From Gammaproteobacteria bacterium (GTDB lineage Bacteria; Pseudomonadota; Gammaproteobacteria; GRL18), in assembly GCA_016744375.1 (NCBI GenBank), contig JADGEM010000019.1, positions 1 to 64,000 of the forward strand: a DNA stretch of 64,000 nucleotides, in the 5' to 3' direction. The notes under the pieces are model-generated. The model saw only the letters and a list, made by a program, of their open reading frames with translations, did no database searches and had not been told where the DNA came from. Below are positions 44,641-53,038 of this stretch, piece after piece. The position numbers and the translations under genes are program-made. Positions within the stretch are counted from its first letter, which is position 1. The number at the start of each line of letters is the position of its first letter.

Positions 44641-46584
44641 ATGAATGAGTTTCGCAAAATTCTTTTAGGTAGTATTGGCGGTGATTCTCATTCTGTAGGT
44701 CTTATCATTATTCGAGAAGCGCTCCGTGCAAGTGGTTGGAATGTTCACTTTCTAGGTGTTCAAAATTCACTTGATGATTTTTTCGAAAATGCTGCTGGGA
44801 CTGACTTGGTCATGATTTCTAGTTTAGATGGTCATGCCTGGCATTACTTAAAGGAGTTTCCTGACTATTGTCAAAAATTTAATTTGGGTGATAAATCACC
44901 TCTGTGGTTTTTAGGCGGGAATTTAACCATCGGTGATTCTGTGAGGCATGAAGAACAATTTCGTCAAATGGGTTTTGACGAGGTATTTGTGAAGCCTGTT
45001 GATATTGAAGTTGTTTTAGATTTAGTTAAACGTCGAATGGCTTCACGTAATAATAATTACAGCTCTTCAGATAAAAAAAATCATGAATCACCTTTGCTAA
45101 ACGTGGATGCAGTACCTGCTGGTGAGGTATTGGAAAAATCATTCATACTCAAGGAGAGAAAGATAGTTTTAGAGCATTGGAGTACGGGGTTTGGAGCTCG
45201 CTCACTAGAAGATAATGCGAAGTTTCTTCTTAATAGTCCATCTTTTGTTACTAAGCAAAAAGATGTTTTACTGGGGAATGAGAATGTACTTACACAACCA
45301 CGTTCTGGAGTGGAACTTGTTGATGCTCAAATAGCCTTGTTTAAGTCTTTTGCTCATATAGGCGCGAAAGTTTTATCATTTCAAATTGATTCTCTTACCA
45401 GAAACAATAGTTATGCTCTTGCGAGTGAGGCAATTAACCATGCAAAATCATATGGTGATTGTTCTTTGAATGGTTTTCCGTTAATAAACCACGGAGTTAC
45501 AGAAGTTAGAAGAATTGTAAGAAATGTTGGCGTCCCTATTCAAGTGAGGCATAGTACTCGTGATCCCCGGCTGTTGGCAGAAATATCTTTAGCTGGCGGG
45601 TGTACTGGTTTTGAGGGTGGTTCAATTTGCTATAATATTCCATATTATAAGGACTATAAGCTAACAGATTCTATTCATAATTGGCAGTATGTTGACAGAT
45701 TGGTTGGAATTTACTTTAAAGAATACGGTGTTAGGATTGACAGAGAGTTTTTTGGAGTTTTGACAGGAACGTTAATTCCTCCTTGTTTGGCTATTGTCAC
45801 TTGTGTGTTGGAGTCTGTTTTAGCTGTCCAACAGGGAGTTAAATCTGTTAGCGTTGGCTATGCGGAACAAGGAAATAGAGTACAAGATATTGCCGCAATA
45901 AGGGCACTTGAAACAATTACGCATGATGTTTTGGCCAATCTTGGATACGGTGATGTTCAGGTCAATACAGTCTTTCATCAGTATATGGCTGCTTTTCCTA
46001 CAATACCAAGCAAAGCTGAAAGTTTAATTTTGAATTCAGCAATTACGGGTAAAATGTCAGGTGCTACTCGTATTATGGTAAAAACACCCGTGGAATCATA
46101 CAAAATACCTTCAGTCAAAGATAATCTTGAGGGATTGGCTTTAGTTCAAAAGGGTGTAAATAAAGCTATAATAGATGATATAAAAGAAGTTTATAATAAA
46201 AAGGAATTTGATTTGATATGTGATGAAGTCTATTGCATTCTTGATAAGATAGTCCTTTGTGGCAATGGCAGTATGACAGAGGGTATTGTTAAGGGATTTC
46301 ACCAAGGATATATAGATATTCCTTTTGCTCCAAGTCAATATAATAAAGGTCAGGTGCTTTGTGCTAGAGATACTAAAGGTGCTATACGATTTATTAACAC
46401 TGGTAACATACCATTTGATAAAAATATTAAAGAATTTCACAGACATAAAATGTCTGAGCGGAGAAAAAAAGAGGGATTACTTGCTGAAAGACTAAACTAC
46501 CGGTTAATTGAGAAGGATGTTTTACAAATATCTAGGGGACAATATAGTAGTTGGCCTCTTGATTTGCATAATGATTATGCTTGA
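44641..46584 (+). CDS. Fused coenzyme-B12 glutamate mutase (S-E fusion)
   Basis: This enzyme would convert L-glutamate to 3-methylaspartate by a radical carbon-skeleton rearrangement with adenosylcobalamin. Residues 1-130 are the S subunit: IGGDSHSVG has the DxHxxG motif with His17 as the lower cobalt ligand, then MISSLDG and FLGGNLTIG. Residues ~160-640 are the E subunit. From memory of the Clostridium cochlearium enzyme, the substrate-binding Arg66/100/149, Glu171, Tyr177 and Tyr181 align with R221, R254, R303, E325, Y331 and Y335, at a nearly constant offset. LNGFPLINHGV, WQYVDRLVG, FGVLTGTLIPP and GYAEQGN also match. The subunits are separate in clostridia, and about 30 linker residues join them here. 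Confidence 0.92.
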   Translation: MNEFRKILLGSIGGDSHSVGLIIIREALRASGWNVHFLGVQNSLDDFFENAAGTDLVMISSLDGHAWHYLKEFPDYCQKFNLGDKSPLWFLGGNLTIGDSVRHEEQFRQMGFDEVFVKPVDIEVVLDLVKRRMASRNNNYSSSDKKNHESPLLNVDAVPAGEVLEKSFILKERKIVLEHWSTGFGARSLEDNAKFLLNSPSFVTKQKDVLLGNENVLTQPRSGVELVDAQIALFKSFAHIGAKVLSFQIDSLTRNNSYALASEAINHAKSYGDCSLNGFPLINHGVTEVRRIVRNVGVPIQVRHSTRDPRLLAEISLAGGCTGFEGGSICYNIPYYKDYKLTDSIHNWQYVDRLVGIYFKEYGVRIDREFFGVLTGTLIPPCLAIVTCVLESVLAVQQGVKSVSVGYAEQGNRVQDIAAIRALETITHDVLANLGYGDVQVNTVFHQYMAAFPTIPSKAESLILNSAITGKMSGATRIMVKTPVESYKIPSVKDNLEGLALVQKGVNKAIIDDIKEVYNKKEFDLICDEVYCILDKIVLCGNGSMTEGIVKGFHQGYIDIPFAPSQYNKGQVLCARDTKGAIRFINTGNIPFDKNIKEFHRHKMSERRKKEGLLAERLNYRLIEKDVLQISRGQYSSWPLDLHNDYA

Positions 46585-46606
46585 TAATTAATTAGGAACG
46601 CAACGA

Positions 46607-47308
46607 GTGACCACAATAGTAATTATTCCAGCCAGGGGAGGCTCTAAGGGCGTTCCAGATAAAAATATACGCAATATTGCCGGCCAGCCATTGATAGCCT
46701 GGAGTATTCAGCAAGCTCTGGCTACATCGGGTGTTGATCAGGTTATTGTATCGACTGACAGTGCTGATATTGCACAAATTGCCAAAGACTATGGTGCTTC
46801 TGTGCCATCATTAAGACCTGCATATCTTGCCGAGGATAATACACCAACAGAGCCTGTGCTGGAGTATATTGTTAATGAATTGAAAGCTGACGATATTCAG
46901 ATAGATACGGTTATTTTGCTGCAGCCAACCTCACCATTAAGATTAGCTCACTCAATCCAGAATGCTTTGAACTTATTTCATCAATCAGACGCTGATTCTC
47001 TCTTGAGTGTTGTTGAATCCCATGCTTTTTTCTGGGAATTACCCGGTGAGGCAGATGGTCTTCCAGTGGCAGATTATGACTATCAAAATCGACCCAGGAG
47101 GCAAGATATTAAGCAAGCTGATAAACGCTATAGAGAAAATGGCTCGATCTATATAACACGCTCAGAAATACTGGTAAAAAATCATAACCGTCTCGGTGGA
47201 ACTATGAAAGCTTATATTATGGATGATATTGAAGGTTATGAAATTGATACTCTGACGGATTTTAAGGTAGTAGAAACACTCATGCATTCTGTAGGGATGG
47301 CTAAATGA
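46607..47308 (+). CDS. neuA: CMP-nonulosonic acid synthetase (NeuA-like)
   Basis: A 233-residue cytidylyltransferase that activates sialic acid or a related nonulosonate with CTP. IIPARGGSKGVPDKNIRNIAGQPL (in part) is the intact CTP-binding loop. QVIVSTDSADIAQIAKDYG, LLQPTSPLRLAHSI and YRENGSIYI carry substrate and metal residues, and YEIDTLTDFKVVE closes the domain. Whether the sugar is neuraminic, legionaminic or another nonulosonate is not readable. The start is a GTG with AGGAA ten bases upstream. The neuB fusion gene starts in its stop codon (ATGA), so the two are partners. Confidence 0.88.
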   Translation: MTTIVIIPARGGSKGVPDKNIRNIAGQPLIAWSIQQALATSGVDQVIVSTDSADIAQIAKDYGASVPSLRPAYLAEDNTPTEPVLEYIVNELKADDIQIDTVILLQPTSPLRLAHSIQNALNLFHQSDADSLLSVVESHAFFWELPGEADGLPVADYDYQNRPRRQDIKQADKRYRENGSIYITRSEILVKNHNRLGGTMKAYIMDDIEGYEIDTLTDFKVVETLMHSVGMAK

Positions 47309-49551
47309 TAATTGAGCGTAATATTGATAAATTTTGCATTTTTGCTGAAGACAGTATTCTGAGTGCATTGAGAAAGATCAGTGATAATAAATCACGGGTT
47401 GTTTTTTCGGTCACGGAGCATAGACGTCTTGAAGGTATTGTCACTGATGGCGATATCAGACGCTGGTTACTTGATTCATCTGATTTTGATTTAAATCAGC
47501 CTGTGAAGACGATTTCCAATAGTCATTTTACCTGGGCATCCATTAAAAAAAGTGCTGAAGAAATATCAGCACTCTTTTCTTCTCGGATTGAGTATGTACC
47601 ACTGCTGGATGAACAACAGCATTTAATTGGCTTTGCACGTTTTGCATTGTCTGAAGTGGTTATTGATGAACATATGATAGGTAAAAATCATCCAACGTTT
47701 GTGATTGCAGAAATTGGGAATAATCACAATGGCAGTGTTGAGCAGGCTAAAAAATTAGTGGATGAAGCGGTAAAAAGTGGAGCTGATTGTGCTAAATTTC
47801 AAATGCGTGATATGGAAAGCCTTTATGCCAATTCAGGCGAGGCCAATGATGCCTCAGAAGATTTGGGGTCTCAATATACTTTAGATTTACTTTCACGCTT
47901 TAATCTTGATATTCAATCATTGTACGATGTCTTTGATTATTGCAAGCAACATGGAATTACACCGCTGTGTACCCCATGGGATATGCCCAGCTTATCAGCT
48001 TTAGAACAATATGGTATGCCTGCCTATAAAATTGCATCGGCTGATTTAACAAATTTTGAAATGCTCGAAGCTCTGGCCAGGACGGGTAAGCCACTTATTT
48101 TATCGACAGGAATGTCTAGTGAAGAAGAGATCCTTCATGCTGTCGAGTTGCTTCGTCGGTATGGTGCAAGCTTTGTGCTTCTACACTGTAATTCAACTTA
48201 TCCAGCCCCTTTTAAAGATGTTAATCTGAGTTATATTTCCAGACTAAATGAAATTCATGATGGTCTGATTGGGTATTCCGGGCATGAGCGAGGCTATAAT
48301 ATTGCTGTCTCTGCAGTTTCACTGGGGGCCTGTGTCATTGAAAAGCATTTTACCTTAGATCGTGAAATGGAAGGTAATGATCACAAGGTCAGTTTACTGC
48401 CGGATGAATTTACTTTAATGGTTCAGGCCATTAGAGAAGTGGAAGAGGCCATGGGAACCTCTGCCAGCAGAATACTGAGCCAGGGTGAATTGATGAATCG
48501 GGAGATTCTGGCAAAAAGTCTGGTCGCATCGGAAACAATTACCGAAGGCAGTGTTATTGGTTATGACAATATTGTCATAAAGAGTCCGGGGCGTGGTTTA
48601 CAGCCCAATAGACGAGAAGAGCTGGTTGGAAAAATTGCCCGTAGAGATATAAAGAGTGGTGACTTTTTTTATCCCAGTGATCTGGGTGAAGGGATTGTTG
48701 AGCCAAGACCTTATCAATTTAAGCGCCCTTGGGGAATACCGGTGCGTTTCCATGATTTCTCATCACTCTGCTCCATCAGTAGTCCTGATTTGCTGGAATT
48801 TCATTTGAGTTATAAAGATCTTGAACTTGAACCAGCTGATTTTTTTACTGATGAAATGAATTGTGAGTTGGTGGTACATGCTCCGGAATTATTCACGGGC
48901 GATCATATTCTTGATCTGGTGTCGGATGATGATAACTATGTTGATGAGTCAGTCAGGAATTTGCAAAAGACCATTGATGCTACCCGAGCACTAAAAAAAT
49001 GGTTTCCAAAAACACAGCGACCGGTATTAATTGTGAACGTGGGTGGTTTTAGTAACAATAGCTTTCTGCCTAAAGAACAACGCCAGAACTTGTATCAAAA
49101 ACTGATCGAGACATTAACTCGACTGGATCAGACTGGGATTGAAATTATTCCACAAACGATGCCGCCGTATCCATGGCATTTTGGTGGGCAGCAATATCAT
49201 AACCTATTTGTTGATCCTGATGAAATTGATCAATTTTGTCATAAAACAGGCTATCGGGTTTGTTTTGATGTGTCACACTCAGCATTAGCATGCAATCATA
49301 CGGGGATTGATTTAGGTGAATGTATTCGTCTGGTAGGACCTCATACTGCTCATCTTCATATAGTGGATGCTAAAGGTGTTGATGGTGAAGGGCTACAGAT
49401 TGGTGATGGTGATATTGATTTTGCCAGTATGGCTAAAGCTTTATCTCAGTATTCTCCTAACTCGGGATTTATTCCTGAAATCTGGCAGGGGCACAAAGAT
49501 AGTGGAAGTGGTTTTTGGTGGGCGCTTGAGCGGCTTGAGACGTGGTTTTAG
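47305..49551 (+). CDS. neuB: Multidomain NeuB nonulosonate synthase
   Basis: A 748-residue fusion. Residues 1-125 look like a pair of CBS modules (SVTEHRRLEGIVTDGDIRRW). Residues 130-385 are the NeuB barrel that joins phosphoenolpyruvate to an N-acyl sugar: FVIAEIGNNHNGS, YKIASADLTN, metal-binding GYSGHERG and IEKHFTLDREMEGNDH. Residues 395-465 are the SAF antifreeze-like domain (SLVASETITEGSVI, SPGRGLQPNRREEL). Residues ~475-748 are a second barrel resembling sugar-phosphate isomerases, with CFDVSHSALA and HLHIVDAKGVDGEG. The last barrel might make or epimerise the substrate sugar, and the CBS part might sense nucleotides; both are inference. It is coupled to the neuA start. Confidence 0.88.
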   Translation: MIIERNIDKFCIFAEDSILSALRKISDNKSRVVFSVTEHRRLEGIVTDGDIRRWLLDSSDFDLNQPVKTISNSHFTWASIKKSAEEISALFSSRIEYVPLLDEQQHLIGFARFALSEVVIDEHMIGKNHPTFVIAEIGNNHNGSVEQAKKLVDEAVKSGADCAKFQMRDMESLYANSGEANDASEDLGSQYTLDLLSRFNLDIQSLYDVFDYCKQHGITPLCTPWDMPSLSALEQYGMPAYKIASADLTNFEMLEALARTGKPLILSTGMSSEEEILHAVELLRRYGASFVLLHCNSTYPAPFKDVNLSYISRLNEIHDGLIGYSGHERGYNIAVSAVSLGACVIEKHFTLDREMEGNDHKVSLLPDEFTLMVQAIREVEEAMGTSASRILSQGELMNREILAKSLVASETITEGSVIGYDNIVIKSPGRGLQPNRREELVGKIARRDIKSGDFFYPSDLGEGIVEPRPYQFKRPWGIPVRFHDFSSLCSISSPDLLEFHLSYKDLELEPADFFTDEMNCELVVHAPELFTGDHILDLVSDDDNYVDESVRNLQKTIDATRALKKWFPKTQRPVLIVNVGGFSNNSFLPKEQRQNLYQKLIETLTRLDQTGIEIIPQTMPPYPWHFGGQQYHNLFVDPDEIDQFCHKTGYRVCFDVSHSALACNHTGIDLGECIRLVGPHTAHLHIVDAKGVDGEGLQIGDGDIDFASMAKALSQYSPNSGFIPEIWQGHKDSGSGFWWALERLETWF

Positions 49552-49611
49552 GACAATTTATATATGGCATGTACTAGTATTCACTATCTAAATGATTTTT
49601 TGTAGTAATTT

Positions 49612-50544
49612 ATGATCAAACCAAAGACTAAGCATGTTATTCCTGATGTTTTCCATATTGGGTATCAAAGGACAGGTACAACATGGATTCAAAAAGGTGT
49701 ATTTCCTCAGTTAGGAAATGAATTATTTATACCTTTGAGTCGTGTTTCCGCATATTATCATGCGACAAAAAGTCATGACCTGGTTGGAATTTATGAAGAT
49801 ATTTCATTCGATGAAGTGAATGGGCGAATTGTCCTGGAAAGTGAAGAGGTTTTTTCTGGTGGCGTCTTTCATGATGAAATTAAAATGCCGGAGCGAATTG
49901 CATGGGTTAATCCTAATGCAAAAATTATTATAACTATACGTTCTCAGTTGACATTAATTCCTTCTCTATATCCTCTTTATATTCGTAAAGGTGGTACTTA
50001 TTCGTTTAATGAATTTGTAGAGCAGATTTTAGAGAATAATAAACTGGATTATTATAAATTGATTTCATATTATAGGGAGCAATTTGGTTATGAGAATGTC
50101 TCAATTTTATTTTTTGAAGACTTGGTGAGTTCCAAAAGTGAATTTATTAAAATGTTTTTAAATACATTTAATATAAAAAAAACAATTACTCTTCCTGATG
50201 ATAAGTTGAAAAATATTAGTCCTGTTTGTGCATTTGTTAAGCTTCAGCGTTTATATAATTTAAGCTTTGGGTTAAAGGCATTTGAACGGTCCTGGCCTGA
50301 ATCTGACACTAAGAAGCATAGAAAAAAATTGACTGTGAGAGCAAATATTCTAAGGCCAATTATGATTATCCTCCAGTTGATCCAGAGAAACTATAAATTA
50401 AAAAGAAAATTTGTACTTTCTAATAAACAAATTGAGCGCATCCAGGCACAGTATACAGATTCAAATACAAAACTTTTTATGAGCTTAAAAAAAACAATTA
50501 TTAATTCAGGTTATCCAGGTGATAACTTTGATATAACAGACTAG
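49612..50544 (+). CDS. Sulfotransferase family protein
   Basis: A 310-residue PAPS-dependent sulfotransferase fold. HIGYQRTGTTWIQKGVFPQL (15-34) is the 5'-phosphosulfate loop with Arg-Thr-Gly-Thr-Thr. KIIITIRSQLTLIPSLYPLY is the 3'-phosphate loop with Arg and Ser. YENVSILFFEDLVSS is the third family segment. It probably sulfates a sugar of the surface glycan from PAPS. The enzymes that make PAPS are not in the window. It overlaps the next gene, whose GTG lies in its TAG stop, so they form an operon. Confidence 0.82.
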   Translation: MIKPKTKHVIPDVFHIGYQRTGTTWIQKGVFPQLGNELFIPLSRVSAYYHATKSHDLVGIYEDISFDEVNGRIVLESEEVFSGGVFHDEIKMPERIAWVNPNAKIIITIRSQLTLIPSLYPLYIRKGGTYSFNEFVEQILENNKLDYYKLISYYREQFGYENVSILFFEDLVSSKSEFIKMFLNTFNIKKTITLPDDKLKNISPVCAFVKLQRLYNLSFGLKAFERSWPESDTKKHRKKLTVRANILRPIMIILQLIQRNYKLKRKFVLSNKQIERIQAQYTDSNTKLFMSLKKTIINSGYPGDNFDITD

Positions 50545-52001
50545 TGGATAATACCGTGTTACAGCATGCAGAAAATGATATTTCGACAATTCCTTTCACT
50601 TCAAGGCTTCAGAGTTTTCATACTGATTTATCTACTGTTGATTGGTCGTTAATTCCTGGTAGTTTATTTATTCGTGATTATGAGAAATTACCTAAATACT
50701 CACCAAATGACATTGATATCATGGCACCAGAAAAATCATGGGATTTATTAACTAATACACTGGACTTGCATTCAAAAAAACATGAATTAGTGTGTCTGCA
50801 TAGACAGTCAAAAGGCGGTCTTTTTATTTTAATTTTTGATCCTTATTTTGAAGATGGCTATCGTAGCTGGTCATACTTTGAAGTTCGTAAAGAAATTGTT
50901 ATTAAGCAGGGAGAAACAATTACCTCTGAAGATATTGATATTGTTATTGATAAAGGGCTACCTGTTCCAGATAAAAAATGGCTTTTTTTATTATTATTGC
51001 ACCAAGGATTAAGAAAAGGGAAAATTGAAAAATATGACTCTTTGTTAGATGGAATGCTTAAAGAAGATAACAATTGTTTAACTCTTGTTAGAGATCGTTT
51101 TTCTCTTACAGATAATGATGTTTTATCAATTATTAATAATCCTCATGAAGCAGGTGTTTGGCGAAAAAAGGTAGGCATAAATCATGCTGGTATTAAAAGT
51201 GCACCTTTCCAGTCGAAATTGTCTATTATTAAACAAAAACTTGCTCGAAAATTTTACCCTTTTCATACAAAGGGCCCAGTATTTTTTACACTCCATGGCC
51301 CAGATGGTGTTGGTAAAACAACAATTACTAATGAAATTTCATCAATCTTATGCTCATATCCGTTTGACCATGAAGTTTTTCACCATATTACAGGTTGGAA
51401 AAGAAAGCATAAAGAAGAAAATTTGACAAAAGAAAAAGAGCGTAAGAACTCTGTAAAAGTCAAACAGAAAGTCTCAATGTTGCACAAAATACTTCGCATT
51501 ATATACAAATATCTACCTTCTGCCTTACGTAGCATTTGGGTGCATACTAGTAACTATATAAAATATTCTACTAATCTGAACCGACATATTCTTGATAGAT
51601 TTTATGATAGTAAAGTCATGATTTGTGACCGATATATTTACGATCTGTGGGCAAAAGAACAAGTTTCTTCTAATTATTCTTACCTGTTGCATCCACTTCA
51701 CTTTATTCACAGCAAGTTATTAAGACGCCCTAATATCGCATTTGTTATTACTGATGACCCAAATGAAATTTATAAAAGAAAACAGGAGTTAACTCCCTCG
51801 CAAATTAAAAAATATCAAATAGTAATGAAAAATATTATTAAGAAAATTGGTGTGCCAATGATTGAGATACCTGTTTCAGAAAGAAAACCTGATGAGATTG
51901 CACGTGAAATTGTAATTGAAATTCTTAAGAATATTAATCCTGATGTTTTTTTTATTATAAGGGACAATGCGTGGAAAAGAAGAAAAATGGCGTATAAATG
52001 A
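50544..52001 (+). CDS. Nucleotidyltransferase-like/thymidylate-kinase-like fusion protein
   Basis: A 485-residue two-part protein of unknown function. The N-terminal half contains LIPGSLFIRDYEKLP and NDIDIMAPEKSW, reminiscent of minimal nucleotidyltransferases. The C-terminal half is a thymidylate-kinase-like P-loop domain with HGPDGVGKTTITNEI (252-260 for the loop) and ICDRYIYDLWAKE, the Asp-Arg-Tyr nucleoside-site motif. Proteins of this design occur in surface glycan clusters, but their reaction is not known to me. It lies between two sulfotransferase-like genes, so phosphorylation of a sugar or of the sulfate donor can be guessed at only. The start is GTG, overlapping the previous stop. 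Confidence 0.65.
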   Translation: MDNTVLQHAENDISTIPFTSRLQSFHTDLSTVDWSLIPGSLFIRDYEKLPKYSPNDIDIMAPEKSWDLLTNTLDLHSKKHELVCLHRQSKGGLFILIFDPYFEDGYRSWSYFEVRKEIVIKQGETITSEDIDIVIDKGLPVPDKKWLFLLLLHQGLRKGKIEKYDSLLDGMLKEDNNCLTLVRDRFSLTDNDVLSIINNPHEAGVWRKKVGINHAGIKSAPFQSKLSIIKQKLARKFYPFHTKGPVFFTLHGPDGVGKTTITNEISSILCSYPFDHEVFHHITGWKRKHKEENLTKEKERKNSVKVKQKVSMLHKILRIIYKYLPSALRSIWVHTSNYIKYSTNLNRHILDRFYDSKVMICDRYIYDLWAKEQVSSNYSYLLHPLHFIHSKLLRRPNIAFVITDDPNEIYKRKQELTPSQIKKYQIVMKNIIKKIGVPMIEIPVSERKPDEIAREIVIEILKNINPDVFFIIRDNAWKRRKMAYK

Positions 52002-53008
52002 AGCCATCAGGGATTCTAATTGCGGGACCTGCACGTTGTGGCAAGAGTACCGTATCAGGAATCATGAGTGAAGGGGATGTTGATTATGCAGTGCTGACTG
52101 TTGATGCTCTTTTTCCTGCTTTTATAAAAAAACACTTAAATTCACGGGAAGAATCAGTAAAGTTTCTTCGTGAATACTTGTTGCGTCCACGCTATATGAA
52201 TCCTGAAAAAACAAGTGTTCGATCGCCTGCGGATGATATGGGGATTTTTTTTGAACCGATTATTGCCGCTCTTTCTGAAAAAATAGCCTCCTCTAACTCT
52301 GCTACAGGTTTAATTTCCAGTAGTTTTGAGCAATGGGCTGCTGAGTCTGGAAAAGAAGCCTGGCTTGCTCCTGATCTCCATGCTGAACTTTATTTTCAGC
52401 AGTTGATTTCTGATACTCCTGATTTGCAAATAATTGTTTTATTGCGTGATCCATGTGAAGCAATTGCTGCTTCTCTATACTGGCGTACTTATCCAGAACG
52501 AATGGCCGGTGGTTGGAGGACATTTGCCTTTAAATTGTTTCTCTGGTGTTTATCTGCTGAGACAGGTCGTCGATTAGTTATGCATTATCCTGAGAATGCC
52601 AGGGTAGTATTTATTGATGACTTTTCAAATAAATCTCATTCTGATTCGCTGTCAAATTTATTAAGTTCTGGTCTTGCCTCTTTTAATAATAAAGAGATGT
52701 ATTTTAGTTATGACTCTGAGTACGGCTGGTTGGGGCCTGATGGCCAAAGAAGCAAGCTGTTAAGTCATAATGAAAAGGTAATGATTGAGAGCATCTGTTA
52801 TCCCTGGTTTAATCAGCAAGCTGAAACGAGTAAGCCTGTTAATACGGCGAGTATCATTGCTGGACGTCTATTTCTTATGGTAATATTACTGGTTGCCAGG
52901 CTGAGTCCTGGAAAAGCTAAAACCATTATGGAATGGTTGTTGTTTCCAGAGGTGCATTTACGACGAACATTTATGAATATGGCTCGCCGAGTAACAGGGT
53001 TGAAGTAA
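51998..53008 (+). CDS. Sulfotransferase-like P-loop protein
   Basis: A 336-residue protein starting with LIAGPARCGKSTVSGIMS, a Walker-type loop (10-18) that also fits a sulfotransferase phosphosulfate loop. LQIIVLLRDPCEAIAASLYW (in part) matches the 3'-phosphate-binding Arg-Asp-Pro and Ser of sulfotransferases, so that fold is the best guess. The C-terminus has one hydrophobic stretch (AGRLFLMVILLVARLSPG) that may hold it at the membrane. It overlaps the thymidylate-kinase-like gene by four bases (ATGA). A sugar sulfation role is inferred from neighbours; a small-molecule kinase is the alternative. Confidence 0.65.
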   Translation: MKPSGILIAGPARCGKSTVSGIMSEGDVDYAVLTVDALFPAFIKKHLNSREESVKFLREYLLRPRYMNPEKTSVRSPADDMGIFFEPIIAALSEKIASSNSATGLISSSFEQWAAESGKEAWLAPDLHAELYFQQLISDTPDLQIIVLLRDPCEAIAASLYWRTYPERMAGGWRTFAFKLFLWCLSAETGRRLVMHYPENARVVFIDDFSNKSHSDSLSNLLSSGLASFNNKEMYFSYDSEYGWLGPDGQRSKLLSHNEKVMIESICYPWFNQQAETSKPVNTASIIAGRLFLMVILLVARLSPGKAKTIMEWLLFPEVHLRRTFMNMARRVTGLK

Positions 53009-53038
53009 TTAATTTTGGTTGGAGTAAGCAGGGGAACT

